64,000 nucleotides of DNA from Humidesulfovibrio sp. (GCA_031292175.1 JARLHQ010000027.1:1-64000), one strand, 5' to 3'; positions 8,583-18,442 are shown, numbered from the stretch's first letter. Numbers and translations are program-made. The notes: generated from the sequence alone by a model not told the origin.

Positions 8583-10208
8583 ATGACCGAAGCACAAAAA
8601 ACACAGGCCGCGCCCTTGGTGCGCCTTGAAGGGGCGAGCGTCACGCGGGGCGGAGCGCTCCTTCTGGACGCCATCCGCTTCAAGCTCATGCCCGGCGCCC
8701 GCTGGGCCGTGCTGGGCGGAAACGGCGCGGGCAAGACCACCCTGCTGCGCCTGCTGCGCGGCGACATCCTTCCCGACCACTCCTCTGAAGACGGGCCCGT
8801 GCGCGTGTTCGATCTGCCCGGTTGCGGCGGTCCGCAGACGACGCCACTGGGGCTGCGCCAGCGCCTGGCCCTGGTCTCCGGCGACATGCAAGACCTGTAC
8901 GTCCAGAACGGGTGGGCCGCCACCACGCTTTCGGTCGTGCTCGCCGGATTTTACGATAGCCCCCTGCTCTACGCCGAACCCTCGGCCGAGGAGCGTGAGG
9001 CGGCCCAGGCGACTCTCGCGGCCCTTGGGCTGGCCCATCTTTCGGACCGCAGGATGGCCAGCCTGTCCTCCGGGCAGGGACGCGCCGTGCTGCTGGCGCG
9101 GGCCTTGGCCTGCAAACCCGCGGCGTTGCTGCTCGATGAATGTCTGGAGGGACTGGACGCCCCGGCCCGGCGGGAGTTCCTGGACGTGCTGGACCGCGCG
9201 GCGCTGGCCGATCCGAGCCTGGCGCTGCTGTTTTGCAGCCACAGGACGGACGAGCTGCCGGTCTGCCTCACCCACGCCCTCGCGCTGGAGTCCGGGCGCA
9301 TCCGCGCAAAGGGCCCCCTGGCCGAGGTGCTTGCGGAACTGGAGCGGCAGACGCCCATGGCCGGACAAACGCCGGGCGCACGCCATCCGGAGGCCGGGCC
9401 CCCAGACACCCTGCCTCCGGCCCTGGTCCTGGCCCCGCAGCGGGTGGGTGGCGACTTTCTGGCGCGCATCAGCGACGCGGACGTGGTGGTGAACGGCGCG
9501 CATATCCTGCACAAGATCTCCTGGACCATCCGGCCGGGTGAACACTGGGCCGTGCTGGGCAAGAATGGCGCGGGCAAAAGCACGCTGCTCTCGCTTTTGG
9601 CGGGGGACTTCTGGCCCTCGGCCCTTGAGGGCGAGCCCGGACGTGTGGAATACGGCTTCGCCTTTCCCGGCGAGACCCTGGACGACACGCGCCGCCGCGT
9701 CGGCCGGGTTTCGGCCGCGTTGGACCGCGACTACGGCTGGAACCTGCGCGTGGACGAGGCGGTATGGTCCGGGGCGTCCGGCAGCATCGGACTCTATGCC
9801 GAGGCCGATGGCAAGGCCAAGGCGCGCGCCAGCCTGCTCATGGAGTTTTTCGGCGTCGCCGGGCTGGCCGCGCGGCGTATCCAAAGCCTGTCGCGCGGGC
9901 AGCTGCGGCGCGTGATGCTGGCCCGGGCGCTCATGGGTTTCGGGGCCGAGGGGCCGGCCCTGCTGCTTCTGGACGAACCAATGGCCGGACTCGACACGCG
10001 CGCGCGCCGGGCGGCGCGGGAGCTGTTGGGCCGCGTGGCCGGGGCCGGAGCCCCGTTGGTGTTGGTGACGCACCACGAGCGCGACCTGCCGGAGCAGATA
10101 AACCGTGTGCTGGTGCTGGATGCTGGAAAGGTGGTGTTCCGCGGTGACAGGGCGGCGTTTGCGCAGTGGCGGACGGCCGAGCGGACCGTCCGCACCCGGA
10201 AAAACTAG
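8583..10208 (+). CDS. ModF/PhrA-like ATPase with two ABC domains
   Basis: A 541-residue soluble protein with two complete ABC nucleotide-binding domains and no membrane part. Domain 1 has Walker A GGNGAGKTT (about residue 55), signature LSSGQGR and Walker B ALLLDECLEGLD. Domain 2 has Walker A GKNGAGKST (about 340), signature LSRGQLRR and Walker B LLLLDEPMAGLD, with the switch His in VLVTHHE. The layout matches ModF, linked to molybdate use in other bacteria, though the transported substrate, if any, is unknown. The ATG at 8583 is preceded by GGAGG at 4 bases. Its TAG stop overlaps the convergent gene's stop in a shared CTAG. Confidence 0.85.
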   Translation: MTEAQKTQAAPLVRLEGASVTRGGALLLDAIRFKLMPGARWAVLGGNGAGKTTLLRLLRGDILPDHSSEDGPVRVFDLPGCGGPQTTPLGLRQRLALVSGDMQDLYVQNGWAATTLSVVLAGFYDSPLLYAEPSAEEREAAQATLAALGLAHLSDRRMASLSSGQGRAVLLARALACKPAALLLDECLEGLDAPARREFLDVLDRAALADPSLALLFCSHRTDELPVCLTHALALESGRIRAKGPLAEVLAELERQTPMAGQTPGARHPEAGPPDTLPPALVLAPQRVGGDFLARISDADVVVNGAHILHKISWTIRPGEHWAVLGKNGAGKSTLLSLLAGDFWPSALEGEPGRVEYGFAFPGETLDDTRRRVGRVSAALDRDYGWNLRVDEAVWSGASGSIGLYAEADGKAKARASLLMEFFGVAGLAARRIQSLSRGQLRRVMLARALMGFGAEGPALLLLDEPMAGLDTRARRAARELLGRVAGAGAPLVLVTHHERDLPEQINRVLVLDAGKVVFRGDRAAFAQWRTAERTVRTRKN

Positions 10209-10573
10209 CTGCTGCGGCTGATGAAACGGCTCTGGATGCGCGGAACGGGGCGCGTGGAGCGTCCATAGCCCGCGTGGCGCTGCTGTTCCTTGCCGGTGCG
10301 GCGCAGCCGTCCGGCCACGTCCTGGCGCAGGCGGCTGGCTTCGTCGATGATCTGGGCCTGCAGGTCCTTGAGTTCGAGCAGTTTGGCCATCAGGGAGTCC
10401 AGATTGTTCACGGCGGGCTCCGCCAGGCTCTCGTCCGAAAGCGCCTCGTCCAACATGGTGTCGCGGCCGAACGCCAATTCCTCGGCCTGGTCCACCTCGC
10501 CGGCGGCCAGGTGGGCGAGTTCACGGTGCCCCATCTCGATGGCTTTATCCAGCAATGTGAGCGCGGCGTGCAT
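10205..10573 (-). CDS. Small helical protein, possibly a flagellar chaperone-like protein
   Basis: A 122-residue protein, helical from about 1 to 90 (LLDKAIEMGHRELAHLAAG and LLELKDLQAQIIDEASRLRQDV) with a basic, Arg-rich tail. The pattern resembles FliT/FlgN-type export chaperones but no diagnostic motif is present, so this is only a suggestion. It starts 2 bases after the stop of the 201-residue gene and is probably co-transcribed with it and with the glycosyltransferase upstream. Confidence 0.55.
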   Translation of the reverse strand: MHAALTLLDKAIEMGHRELAHLAAGEVDQAEELAFGRDTMLDEALSDESLAEPAVNNLDSLMAKLLELKDLQAQIIDEASRLRQDVAGRLRRTGKEQQRHAGYGRSTRPVPRIQSRFISRSS

Positions 10574-10575
10574 GG

Positions 10576-11181
10576 CTATCCCTTTCCGGAGGTCCGGACG
10601 TCCTCGCGCAGCAGCGCGACGACCTTCTTCCAGCGGTTGACGGCGGGCAAAAACTCGTACTCCAAAAGATCGGCGAGCAGGATCCAGTCCTCGTTGGCCA
10701 ACACCTCGGTCATCTCGGAGAACAGACTCGAAAGCTGATCGCTGGCCTCAAGAAATTCCTTGTGGTCCTTCAGGGCAAACTCGCCGCGCAGGATGCTGAC
10801 CATGCCGATAAAGTCGCGCGTCACGTCGAGCAGATCCTGGTAGGTCTCCAGAGCCTCGGCGTCTTCGGCCTTGCGGAACAGCCCGGCCACGTGGGTGGCG
10901 CCCTCGCCCATCAGGGTGACGACCTTGTAAAGCTCGCGCGTGATCTCCACCGCCACCTCGGCCACGCCCAGGGTGCGGATCTCCACACTCTGCACGTCGG
11001 TCAGGTCGATGTCCTCGGCCTGGTGCGGATAGATCTCGGAAAAAGGCTTGTCGTTGATGAATACGTCAGTCACCACCCGGTCATTCAGGGAACCTTCCTC
11101 CATGACCTTCAAAAAGATCTGGTCCAGGTTCTCAAAGCCGGAGATATCCAGGTCCTGTTTCTGTCCATCGATGAGAATCAT
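10576..11181 (-). CDS. Conserved hypothetical protein, acidic and helical
   Basis: A 201-residue acidic protein. The first 75 residues look like a small alpha/beta domain (MILIDGQKQDLDISGFENL ... SVEIRTLGV). The remaining part is helical, with amphipathic helices around LFRKAEDAEALETYQDLLDV and a Trp-containing end. It has no signal peptide or membrane segment. It lies between a family 9 glycosyltransferase and a small helical gene, with a purine-rich binding site GGAGGGGAG before its ATG. Function unknown. Confidence 0.65.
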   Translation of the reverse strand: MILIDGQKQDLDISGFENLDQIFLKVMEEGSLNDRVVTDVFINDKPFSEIYPHQAEDIDLTDVQSVEIRTLGVAEVAVEITRELYKVVTLMGEGATHVAGLFRKAEDAEALETYQDLLDVTRDFIGMVSILRGEFALKDHKEFLEASDQLSSLFSEMTEVLANEDWILLADLLEYEFLPAVNRWKKVVALLREDVRTSGKG

Positions 11182-11250
11182 ATCTGCTCCCCTCCTTGGG
11201 TGGTTCCGTATCCTGGAAATAAATTTCTCGGCGTCATCGCCTGTCTCAAG

Positions 11251-12855
11251 TTATGCAATGTTAGTGCCAGCAACTACACAGCCGCGCATCCGCTCCAGCA
11301 GAATGGCGAAACGCGCCGCCAGGGCCAGGATGCCCGCAAGGTCAAGCCCTGGCCGCTCAGCCTCGAAGGTCCACAGGGAAGCCAGCAGCGCCAGGCGTTC
11401 CTGAGCCTCAAGGGAAGCCCGCACACGCTGCCAGGTGGCGAGAAATTTTGTTTTCATGGCCGGCAGCGGATCGCGCGCCAGAAGCTCGCCCTGACGGAGC
11501 AGAAGATTGAGCAGGCTCAAGACCTCATCCAGGGCGCGCGCCAGGAATTGCGAGGCTTCCGCCGTCATATCGGCCGGTCCACCCACGGACTCGAGAGGTT
11601 CGCCATCAAGATACGGGCGGTACAGCCGGCGCTGCAGCCGGATGAACCGGGTGCGGTCGTCGTGTTCGTGTCCGGACAGACTTTCCAGATCCACCAATCC
11701 GTCCACGCCCATGAGCGTGCGCCAGACGCGAGCGCCCGGGGCGCACACGGACCGGGGCGAGGCCCCGTCAAGCATCAGGAGCGCCAGGGCCAGCACCCCT
11801 TCAGGTTCAATGGCCTTGCGGCAGGCGCGCCCGTGTGGGCACTCGGCGCCAAAGGCGCACGGATGGCAGGGCATGTCCGGCTCCAGGCACACACAGCCGG
11901 ACAGGTACGGGCCGGTATCCCAGGGCTGGGCCGTGGCCAGGAAGATCGCCAGGCAGGGCACGCCAAGGCCCGCGGCAAGGTGCATGGTGCCAGTGTCGTT
12001 GGTGATGAGCAGCGCGCAGGCGCTGAGTGTGGCGGCCAGCTCGCGCAGGTTCGTGCCTCCCACGAGATCCACCACCCCGCAGGTCCCTACGGCGGCCGTC
12101 ATGCGTTCCGCCAGGGGCCGCTCGGACGGCGTGCCGACCAGCACGGGCGTACAGCCCACGGCGCAGAGCCCGCGCGCCACCTCGGCGAATCGGGCCACGG
12201 GCCAGCGGCGCTGGTCCGCGCTGGCGCCCAGTTGCAAGGCCACATAGCCTCGCCTCGGCGCGGGCAGCTGTTCGAGCAGTCGCTGCCGGGCATGTTCCTT
12301 CTCCGCATCCGTTGGCCCGAGCAAGCCTCCCGCCGCCAGGGTCTCTGGCGTCTGGGCTAAAGCCTGGCCGGGCGGTAACAAAGGCGGGCAGGCAATGCGC
12401 CGGAAAATATCCACCACATTGAAGGGACTGGCCCCACGCGAGGTGGCGGCCAGTTGTAGAAATGCGGCCCAGAGGCTAGTGTCGGCGTTGAATCCGTGGT
12501 CGTCCAGGGCGAAGCCGGTGATCTGCCCGGCGCCGAAGCTCATGGCCAAAAGCCGCGCAGGTTCGGAGGGCGTCAGATTGATGACGGCATCGGGCGGGAA
12601 GCTTGCCCGCACGGCGTCCAAAAGTTGGCGATGCACCAGCAGCGCGGAGCGCCAGTCCTTGTCCAAACGGGCCAAAAGCCGCGCGGCGGGCAGAGGAAAC
12701 ACGGCGTCGAGCCCCTGCATGAGCTCCGCGGCGGGCGCGAAATTGTCCAGGCAGACCAAGCCAACGCGATGCCCACGGGCCTTGAGGTCCGCAATGGCGG
12801 GCTGGGACTGGAGCAGATCGCCCAGCCGGGTCAGGTTCAGCACAAGGACATTCAT
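11251..12855 (-). CDS. Family 9 glycosyltransferase (heptosyltransferase-like)
   Basis: A GT-B fold transferase of 534 residues related to ADP-heptose:LPS heptosyltransferases. The N-terminus MNVLVLNLTRLGDLLQSQPA is typical, and the donor-binding region contains LVGTPSERPLAERM and the signature TNDTGTMHLAAGLGVPCLAIF (about residues 285-305). A Cys-rich stretch, CLEPDMPCHPCAFGAECPHG, follows and is seen in other anaerobe GT9 proteins. The protein is longer than typical heptosyltransferases (about 350) because of a helical C-terminal extension of about 170 residues. The acceptor could be LPS or a surface protein. Confidence 0.8.
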   Translation of the reverse strand: MNVLVLNLTRLGDLLQSQPAIADLKARGHRVGLVCLDNFAPAAELMQGLDAVFPLPAARLLARLDKDWRSALLVHRQLLDAVRASFPPDAVINLTPSEPARLLAMSFGAGQITGFALDDHGFNADTSLWAAFLQLAATSRGASPFNVVDIFRRIACPPLLPPGQALAQTPETLAAGGLLGPTDAEKEHARQRLLEQLPAPRRGYVALQLGASADQRRWPVARFAEVARGLCAVGCTPVLVGTPSERPLAERMTAAVGTCGVVDLVGGTNLRELAATLSACALLITNDTGTMHLAAGLGVPCLAIFLATAQPWDTGPYLSGCVCLEPDMPCHPCAFGAECPHGRACRKAIEPEGVLALALLMLDGASPRSVCAPGARVWRTLMGVDGLVDLESLSGHEHDDRTRFIRLQRRLYRPYLDGEPLESVGGPADMTAEASQFLARALDEVLSLLNLLLRQGELLARDPLPAMKTKFLATWQRVRASLEAQERLALLASLWTFEAERPGLDLAGILALAARFAILLERMRGCVVAGTNIA

Positions 12856-12873
12856 GCGCGCTCCGGCAATTTA

Positions 12874-12897
12874 TTCTTGCTGTGCGCACAGCAAGAA
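12874..12897. promoter_or_regulatory. Perfect 24-bp palindrome between divergent genes
   Basis: Two 12-base arms, TTCTTGCTGTGC and its exact complement, with no spacer. It lies 19 bases upstream of the glycosyltransferase ATG and about 290 bases before yjcH. A fully symmetric sequence of this length suits a dimeric repressor, or a hairpin in the glycosyltransferase leader. The rest of the 332-base gap (12856-13187) shows no further gene; it must hold the yjcH-actP promoter, which I could not place. Confidence 0.5.
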
Positions 12898-13187
12898 GCC
12901 TGCCGAAACAGCATTCTAGCGCAAGATTTCACCACCGCCCTCCGTGCGGCGACCGCTCACCGGCGCTCAGACCGGGGGCAGCGCCTTGCCTGGCGGCGAA
13001 CGGCGCAAAAAGACGGGTGAGTGTTCAACCGGCGCTTTCGCCTGCTCACCGCCACAAACCAGCCGTTTGACGAAAGGAGCTGTCCCGCCTGGAAAAACAT
13101 CTTTACAGCTTAGTCGTGAGGACGGCGTGCGCCACCGGATGGACCGCAACGCGCACGCCGCAGCAACCCAAAGCAGGAGGAAGCGAC

Positions 13188-13496
13188 ATGAAAAGAGACG
13201 CGCGGACAATCATCTCATCGCCCGAGTTTCAAGACCTGGTGGCGCGCAAGGGACGCATCTCGACGGTCCTGACGGTGATCATACTGGCGGCCTACTTCGG
13301 CTTCATCCTGGTGCTGGCCTTCGACAAAGGCCTGCTGTCCACAATGCTGACCGACGGCCTGAGCCTGGGCATCCCCGTGGGCCTCGCGCTTATCTTTCTG
13401 GCCTGGGCGCTCACGGGAATCTACGTCTACTGGGCCAACAACTCCTATGACAACGCCGTGACCGAGATCCGCAAGGGACTCAAAAGGAGCGAATAA
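13188..13496 (+). CDS. yjcH: DUF485 membrane protein YjcH (acetate permease partner)
   Basis: A 102-residue inner-membrane protein with two hydrophobic segments (about 25-47 and 58-80), the DUF485 layout usually encoded just before ActP. The N-terminal [13 protein letters not shown] and the [10 protein letters not shown] after the second helix are family features. The ATG at 13188 has AGGAGG 7 bases upstream. Its TAA overlaps the actP ATG in TAATG, so the two are translationally coupled. Confidence 0.9.
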   Translation: MKRDARTIISSPEFQDLVARKGRISTVLTVIILAAYFGFILVLAFDKGLLSTMLTDGLSLGIPVGLALIFLAWALTGIYVYWANNSYDNAVTEIRKGLKRSE

Positions 13497-15043
13497 TGGA
13501 CCAGTTCACCTCCACCATCGGGCAGCCCAACCTCACGAGCATCCTGTTCTTCGTGGTGTTCATCTCCATCACCATCGGCATCACCTACTACGCGGCCAAG
13601 CGCACCCGGACCACGGCGGAGTTCTACACGGCGGGCGGAGGCATCTCCGGCTTCCAGAACGGACTGGCGCTCTCGGGCGATTACATGAGCGCGGCCTCCT
13701 TCCTGGGCATCGCCGGCCTCGTGTCACTCAAGGGCTATGACGGCCTCATCTATTCCATCGGCTTTTTGGTGGGCTGGCCGCTGATCATGTTCCTCATCGC
13801 CGAGCCCCTGCGCAACCTCGGCAAGTACACCTTCGCCGACGTGGTGGCCTACCGCCTGTCGCAAAAGCCCATCCGCATCGCGGCCAGCGTGGGCTCGCTC
13901 ATGACCGTGTGCTTCTACCTCATCGCGCAGATGGTGGGCTCCGGCTCGCTCATCAAGATGATGTTCGGCCTGCCTTACGAGGTGGCCATCGTGTTCGTGG
14001 GCGCGGTGATGATCGGCTATGTGCTCTTCGGCGGCATGCTGGCCACCACCTGGGTGCAGATCACCAAAGCCGTGCTCCTCCTCGGCGGGGCCACCGTGCT
14101 CGTCATCATGGTGCTTTCCAAGTTCGGCATGAATCCGGTGAACCTCTTCGCCGCGGCCCAGGCCAAGTACGGGGCCAAGGTGCTGGCTCCCGGCGGGCTC
14201 GTGTCCGATCCCTGGGACGCCGTGTCCCTTGGTCTGGCGCTCATGTTCGGCACGGCCGGCTTGCCGCACATCCTGATGCGCTTTTACACCGTGCCCGACG
14301 CGAAGGCCGCACGCAAAAGCGTGTTCGTGGCCACGGGCTTCATCGCCTTCTTCTACATCCTCACCTTCATCATCGGCTTCGGGGCCATGGTGCTCGTGGG
14401 CCAGGACGTCATCACCAGCATGGACAAGGGCGGCAACATGGCAGCGCTCCTTTTGGCCGAAGTGAGCGGCGGCACCATGTTCCTTGGCTTCATCGCGGCT
14501 GTGGCCTTCGCCACCATTCTGGCCGTGGTGGCCGGTCTGACCCTTGCCGGAGCCACAACACTCTCCCACGATCTGTACGTGAACGTGTTCCGGAGCGGCC
14601 ATGCGGCGGAGCAAGAGGAAGTGCGCGTGGCCAAGATCGCCACCCTCTGCCTCGGCGTGCTGGCCGTGGCCCTGGGCCTGGCCTTCAAGGGGCAGAACGT
14701 GGCCTTCATGGTGGGGCTCGCCTTCGCCATCGCGGCCAGCGCCAACTTCCCGGCCCTGTTCCTCTCCATCTCCTGGCGGCGCTTCAGCACCTTCGGGGCC
14801 GTGTGCTCCATCGTCACGGGCACGAGCCTGGCCGTGGTGCTCATCATCCTGAGCCCCACCGTGTGGGTGGACATCCTGCACAACCCCACGGCCATCTTCC
14901 CGCTCAAGAACCCGGCGCTCATCTCCATGACCGGGGCCTTCGCGGCCGGGTGGCTGGGCTCGATCCTCAAGCGTGACGAAAGCGCCGAGGCGCGCTATCC
15001 TGAGCAGAAGGTCCGCAACTACCTGGGCGTGAGCGTGGAGTAA
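13496..15043 (+). CDS. actP: Sodium:acetate symporter ActP (SSS family)
   Basis: A 515-residue sodium:solute symporter predicted to take up acetate and perhaps other short carboxylates. About thirteen hydrophobic segments are seen, with family motifs [41 protein letters not shown] near the N-terminus (read as separate parts: TAEFYTAGG and [11 protein letters not shown]), and the sodium-site region [15 protein letters not shown] at about 250. Coupled to yjcH by TAATG overlap. A GC-rich hairpin without a T-run follows, then a CBS-domain gene in the same direction that is probably part of the same unit. Confidence 0.93.
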   Translation: MDQFTSTIGQPNLTSILFFVVFISITIGITYYAAKRTRTTAEFYTAGGGISGFQNGLALSGDYMSAASFLGIAGLVSLKGYDGLIYSIGFLVGWPLIMFLIAEPLRNLGKYTFADVVAYRLSQKPIRIAASVGSLMTVCFYLIAQMVGSGSLIKMMFGLPYEVAIVFVGAVMIGYVLFGGMLATTWVQITKAVLLLGGATVLVIMVLSKFGMNPVNLFAAAQAKYGAKVLAPGGLVSDPWDAVSLGLALMFGTAGLPHILMRFYTVPDAKAARKSVFVATGFIAFFYILTFIIGFGAMVLVGQDVITSMDKGGNMAALLLAEVSGGTMFLGFIAAVAFATILAVVAGLTLAGATTLSHDLYVNVFRSGHAAEQEEVRVAKIATLCLGVLAVALGLAFKGQNVAFMVGLAFAIAASANFPALFLSISWRRFSTFGAVCSIVTGTSLAVVLIILSPTVWVDILHNPTAIFPLKNPALISMTGAFAAGWLGSILKRDESAEARYPEQKVRNYLGVSVE

Positions 15044-15066
15044 CGCCGCCCGGCAAGCCGAAACAG

Positions 15067-15101
15067 CCCCCGTCCCGGTGCGACAAACGCCGGGGCGGGG
15101 G
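15067..15101 (+). other. GC-rich hairpin between actP and the CBS/DUF294 gene
   Basis: Arms CCCCGTCCCGG and CCGGGGCGGGG (one T-G mismatch that is a wobble pair in RNA) around an 11-base loop. There is no T-run after it, so it is more likely an mRNA processing or stability element than a full terminator. Confidence 0.4.
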
Positions 15102-15124
15102 AACAACGCAAAGGAAGCAGCCCC

Positions 15125-16612
15125 ATGCCCGACGCTCCCCAGCTCTTGCCCGATCCCTTCCTGCGCATGCGCGCGGGCGACATCGCCTGCCCGGCCCCGT
15201 TGTTCGCGACTCCGCAGGAGACCGTGGCCCGCGCCGCCGTGCGCATGGCCAAGGCTGGAGCCACGGCGGCCCTGGTGCGGGAGACGGAAGGCGGCGCGCT
15301 GTTGGGCATCCTCACGGAACGCGACGTGCTGGTGCGCGTGGTGGCGGCGGGCAAGGACGCGGGCGGCGTGCCCGTGGGCGCGGTCATGTCGGGCCCTGTC
15401 CTTACCGTGCGGCCGGACGAGCTGCTCATTGAGGCCTTCGCGCGCATGGTGCGCCACGCGGTGCGCCGTCTGGCGCTGCTGGACGCCAGCGGGCAGCCCG
15501 TCGGCCTGCTGGGCGAGGGCGACATCCTGGCCGCGCGCGGGGAGAACCCGCTGGCCCTGGCCGGGGAGATCCAAAATGCCCCGGACGAAGCGGCTCTGGC
15601 CCGCGCCTTCGCCCGGCTCTCGCTCCTGGCCGCGCGCTGCGTGTCCGAGGGCATCGGCAGCGAGGCCGTTGGCCGGCTCATCAGCGAAATGCACGACCGC
15701 ATCATGTCCCGGGCCTGGGGCTTGGCCCTGGCCGAGGTGCAAGCGGAGGCCGGCCCCGCGCCCGCGCCCCACGCGGTGCTGGTGCTGGGCAGCCAGGCCC
15801 GGCGCGAACAGTTCCTGGCCACGGACCAGGATCTGGCGCTGGCCTACGAAACCGCGCCGGGCGCCTCTGCCTGGTTCGCACACCTGGGCAAACGCCTCAC
15901 CGCCCTGCTCGTGGCTGTGGGCTTTCCACCCTGCCCCAAGCACATCATGCTGGACAATCCGGCCTGGCGACGCGACATGGACGGCTGGCTCGACCTGACG
16001 GACAGCCTGGCCGCCACGCCCGATGCCGAGGCCGTGGTGCTGGCCTCGCTTCTGGCCGACCTGCGCCCCCTGCCCGCGCCTCCCGGCACAGGGGAAGCAG
16101 CCCCCGATCTGGGGCAGCGCCTGCGCGCGGCCGTGGCCGGACGTCTGGCGGGCAACACATTTCTGCTCAAGCTCATGGCGCGGGAGGCCGTGCGCTTTAG
16201 CCCGCCGCTGGGGCTGTTCCGGGGCTTCAGCCTCAAGAAGGACACGACCGGGCGCGACTGTCTGGACGTGAAGCGAGGCGGCGTGTTTCCCATCACCCAG
16301 GGGGTAAAGGTGCTGGCTGTGGAGCACCGCCTGTCCGAGACCGGCACCATGGACCGCCTGCGGGCGCTCAAGGCGGCGGGGGTGTTCTCCGCTCCCATGG
16401 CCGAGGGCCTGTGCGAGGCCCTGGCCCTGTTGCAGACCCTGCGCATGCGCGCCCAGGCAGAGGCTAAGTCCAAAGGCTTGCCCCTGGACAACAACCTGTA
16501 TCCCGACGCCTTGGGTCCCTTAGAGAGGGATGGCCTGCGCGGAGCCTTCAAGATTGCCCAGGGGCTCCAGGAACTGCTGTCCGAGAAGTACGCCCTGCAC
16601 CTGATCGGCTAG
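15125..16612 (+). CDS. CBS-pair / DUF294 putative nucleotidyltransferase
   Basis: A 495-residue cytoplasmic protein. Two CBS motifs occupy about residues 15-140 (MRAGDIACPAP and VGAVMSGPVLTV). A GlnD-like nucleotidyltransferase core follows, with GSQARREQFLATDQDLALAYE near 220-240, including the acidic metal-binding TDQD. A helical DUF294 C-terminal part ends the protein. Such proteins sit next to acetate permease genes in many bacteria and probably sense adenine nucleotides, but the target of nucleotidyl transfer is unknown. The ATG is preceded by AAAGGAAG. Confidence 0.85.
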   Translation: MPDAPQLLPDPFLRMRAGDIACPAPLFATPQETVARAAVRMAKAGATAALVRETEGGALLGILTERDVLVRVVAAGKDAGGVPVGAVMSGPVLTVRPDELLIEAFARMVRHAVRRLALLDASGQPVGLLGEGDILAARGENPLALAGEIQNAPDEAALARAFARLSLLAARCVSEGIGSEAVGRLISEMHDRIMSRAWGLALAEVQAEAGPAPAPHAVLVLGSQARREQFLATDQDLALAYETAPGASAWFAHLGKRLTALLVAVGFPPCPKHIMLDNPAWRRDMDGWLDLTDSLAATPDAEAVVLASLLADLRPLPAPPGTGEAAPDLGQRLRAAVAGRLAGNTFLLKLMAREAVRFSPPLGLFRGFSLKKDTTGRDCLDVKRGGVFPITQGVKVLAVEHRLSETGTMDRLRALKAAGVFSAPMAEGLCEALALLQTLRMRAQAEAKSKGLPLDNNLYPDALGPLERDGLRGAFKIAQGLQELLSEKYALHLIG

Positions 16613-16666
16613 GTCATTCTGGCGCGGGCCTTGCCATTTCGGCTGGCTTTGCCTACGGATAAGCGC

Positions 16667-17314
16667 ATGGACCTGCGCGAAGCCCTCCCCATCCTCTTCT
16701 GCTCCACGCCGAAGCTGAAAGTCCTGGCCTATGCGCTCACGCTGATCCTTATCACGCTGTTCGCCGGGGGCTTCCACGGGTTCGTATTCCTGCTCCTCCC
16801 CCTTGGGCTCGACGTCTACGGGGCCTTCCTGGTGAAGGACAACCACCATGCCTTCCAGGAGGACGTGCTGGAGAATCTGGAGCGGGAGTGTCTGCGCGCC
16901 TGCGGCATTGAGAAGACCCAGCCCAACTATCCCTTTTATGAGATCACCGGCTCCATCGGCCACTGGCTGCTGAAGGACCTGAAGGCCGAGGTGCGCTTCA
17001 CGCTCATGGCCCCCAAGCGGGACTCCGTGGTCCTGGCGGCGCGCACGGGCCGCATCTTCCCGCTCAAGTCCTACTTCCGCGTGACATACCAGACCGATGA
17101 CGCGGGCACCCGCGACGTGTTCTACGCCGACATCACCGCCGTGGAGCTTTCGGACAAGGCCCTCAGCATGACCACGGCCTCCGGCGAAACCATCTCGTAC
17201 ACCGCCCAGGGCGACAAAGCCGCAGCGGCAGCGGAACATCTGAGAAGCTGTCTGCGCGACTACAAGGCCCGCCGCCAGCCGGAGGAGCCCGTTGCCTCAG
17301 CCATATCGGGCTGA
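16667..17314 (+). CDS. Hypothetical protein with N-terminal membrane segment
   Basis: About 215 residues. One long hydrophobic region (KVLAYALTLILITLFAGGFHGFVFLLLPLGLDVYG, about residues 17-50) could be two short helices. The rest is a soluble domain with a PilZ-like feel but no RxxxR motif, so I do not assign PilZ. The ATG at 16667 is preferred over an upstream TTG that has no binding site. Its 3' end overlaps the GGDEF gene by 23 bases, suggesting coupled expression and perhaps a joint role in c-di-GMP signalling. Confidence 0.6.
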   Translation: MDLREALPILFCSTPKLKVLAYALTLILITLFAGGFHGFVFLLLPLGLDVYGAFLVKDNHHAFQEDVLENLERECLRACGIEKTQPNYPFYEITGSIGHWLLKDLKAEVRFTLMAPKRDSVVLAARTGRIFPLKSYFRVTYQTDDAGTRDVFYADITAVELSDKALSMTTASGETISYTAQGDKAAAAAEHLRSCLRDYKARRQPEEPVASAISG

Positions 17315-18332
17315 CCTCCTTGCGCTACCCCCCGAACGCTGCTACTACATAGTGCCCGATTCTTTTTTGATGGTCTGCGAGGCAAAGGACTTGGACATCC
17401 GCAACGAATTTCCACTGCTGCGCCTGAAAGGGCTGGGCGTGCTGGGGCTGCTGCGGCTTTATAGCGTGCTGCTCCTGCTTCTGCCGGTGCTGCCACTCTC
17501 GCTCTACTGGCTGGCGGTGCACATGGCGTCCCTGCCCGTCACCCTGGGCTGGCTGATGTCCCTCTGCGTTTTTCTTGTGGTGCTGGCCTCCGCCTTTTTG
17601 GGACATGCCATCGCGCGCACCATCCTGGACCCCTTGCGGCTTCTGGTGCAAGGCGCGGAGAAGATCCAGGACGGGGAATACGGGCACATCATCGACCTGT
17701 CGGAAACCGTGGACGCCCCCACGGAATTCAAGCAGCTCGTGCGGGCCTTCAACCGGATGTCCACCACGGTGCAGCAACATGTGCAAACCATAGAGACCAC
17801 CTCGCGCACGGACCAGCTCACCGGCATGTGCAACCGCAGGCACATCATGGCCGAGGGATACCGCATCCTCAACGTGGCCCTGCGCGCGGGCAGCGCCTGC
17901 TCCTGCCTCATGATCGACATCGACCACTTCAAGACAGTGAACGACACCCACGGCCATCCCGTGGGCGACAAGTTCCTCATCCACATCGCCGGGTGCATCA
18001 CCGCCGCCGTCCGCACCTCGGACATGGCGGCGCGCTTTGGCGGCGAAGAGTTCGTGGTGCTGGCGCCGAACGCCGACCTGGCCGAGGCCAAGCTCCTGGC
18101 CACGCGCATCCGCGAGCTTGTGGCCGCCACCCCGCTTGTGCTCGGCCCCATCACCATAAACAACACCGTGAGCATCGGCGTGGCCGAGTACGACGCTGAG
18201 CCGCAATTCGGCTCGAACCTGCTTGAGGACATGATCGAAAAGGCCGACAAGGCCCTTTACCGGGCCAAGGAATGCGGCCGCAACCGCGTGGAGTCCTGGC
18301 CTTTTCCCGATGGCCCGCCCGACTGCCCCTGA
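17292..18332 (+). CDS. HAMP-GGDEF diguanylate cyclase
   Basis: Makes c-di-GMP from two GTP. Two membrane helices (about 50-75 and 80-108) are followed by a HAMP linker (ILDPLRLLVQGAEKIQDGEYG) and a GGDEF domain with DIDHFKTVNDTHGHPVGD and the active site ARFGGEEFVVL (about 250). No RxxD inhibitory site is seen before GGEEF. There is almost no periplasmic sensor, only about five residues between helices. The start is taken as TTG at 17292 because GGAGGAG sits 6 bases upstream; ATG at 17370 is the alternative and would shorten the N-terminus by 26 residues. Confidence 0.85.
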   Translation: MPQPYRADLLALPPERCYYIVPDSFLMVCEAKDLDIRNEFPLLRLKGLGVLGLLRLYSVLLLLLPVLPLSLYWLAVHMASLPVTLGWLMSLCVFLVVLASAFLGHAIARTILDPLRLLVQGAEKIQDGEYGHIIDLSETVDAPTEFKQLVRAFNRMSTTVQQHVQTIETTSRTDQLTGMCNRRHIMAEGYRILNVALRAGSACSCLMIDIDHFKTVNDTHGHPVGDKFLIHIAGCITAAVRTSDMAARFGGEEFVVLAPNADLAEAKLLATRIRELVAATPLVLGPITINNTVSIGVAEYDAEPQFGSNLLEDMIEKADKALYRAKECGRNRVESWPFPDGPPDCP

Positions 18333-18442
18333 TTTTCACACTCCCGCCTTGCGCCCCGCCACACGATGTCCTAAAGTCGCACCTGGCGGTGTAACCGCCT
18401 CTTTTTGTCTGAATTGAACCCCCTGCCCTTTTGGGAGCCCGC

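Noticed and set aside
13724-16327. An 867-codon open frame on the minus strand opposite actP and the CBS/DUF294 gene
   Set aside because: Low-complexity His/Gly/Arg/Ala-rich translation, a typical GC-rich shadow of real genes whose families are clear on the plus strand.
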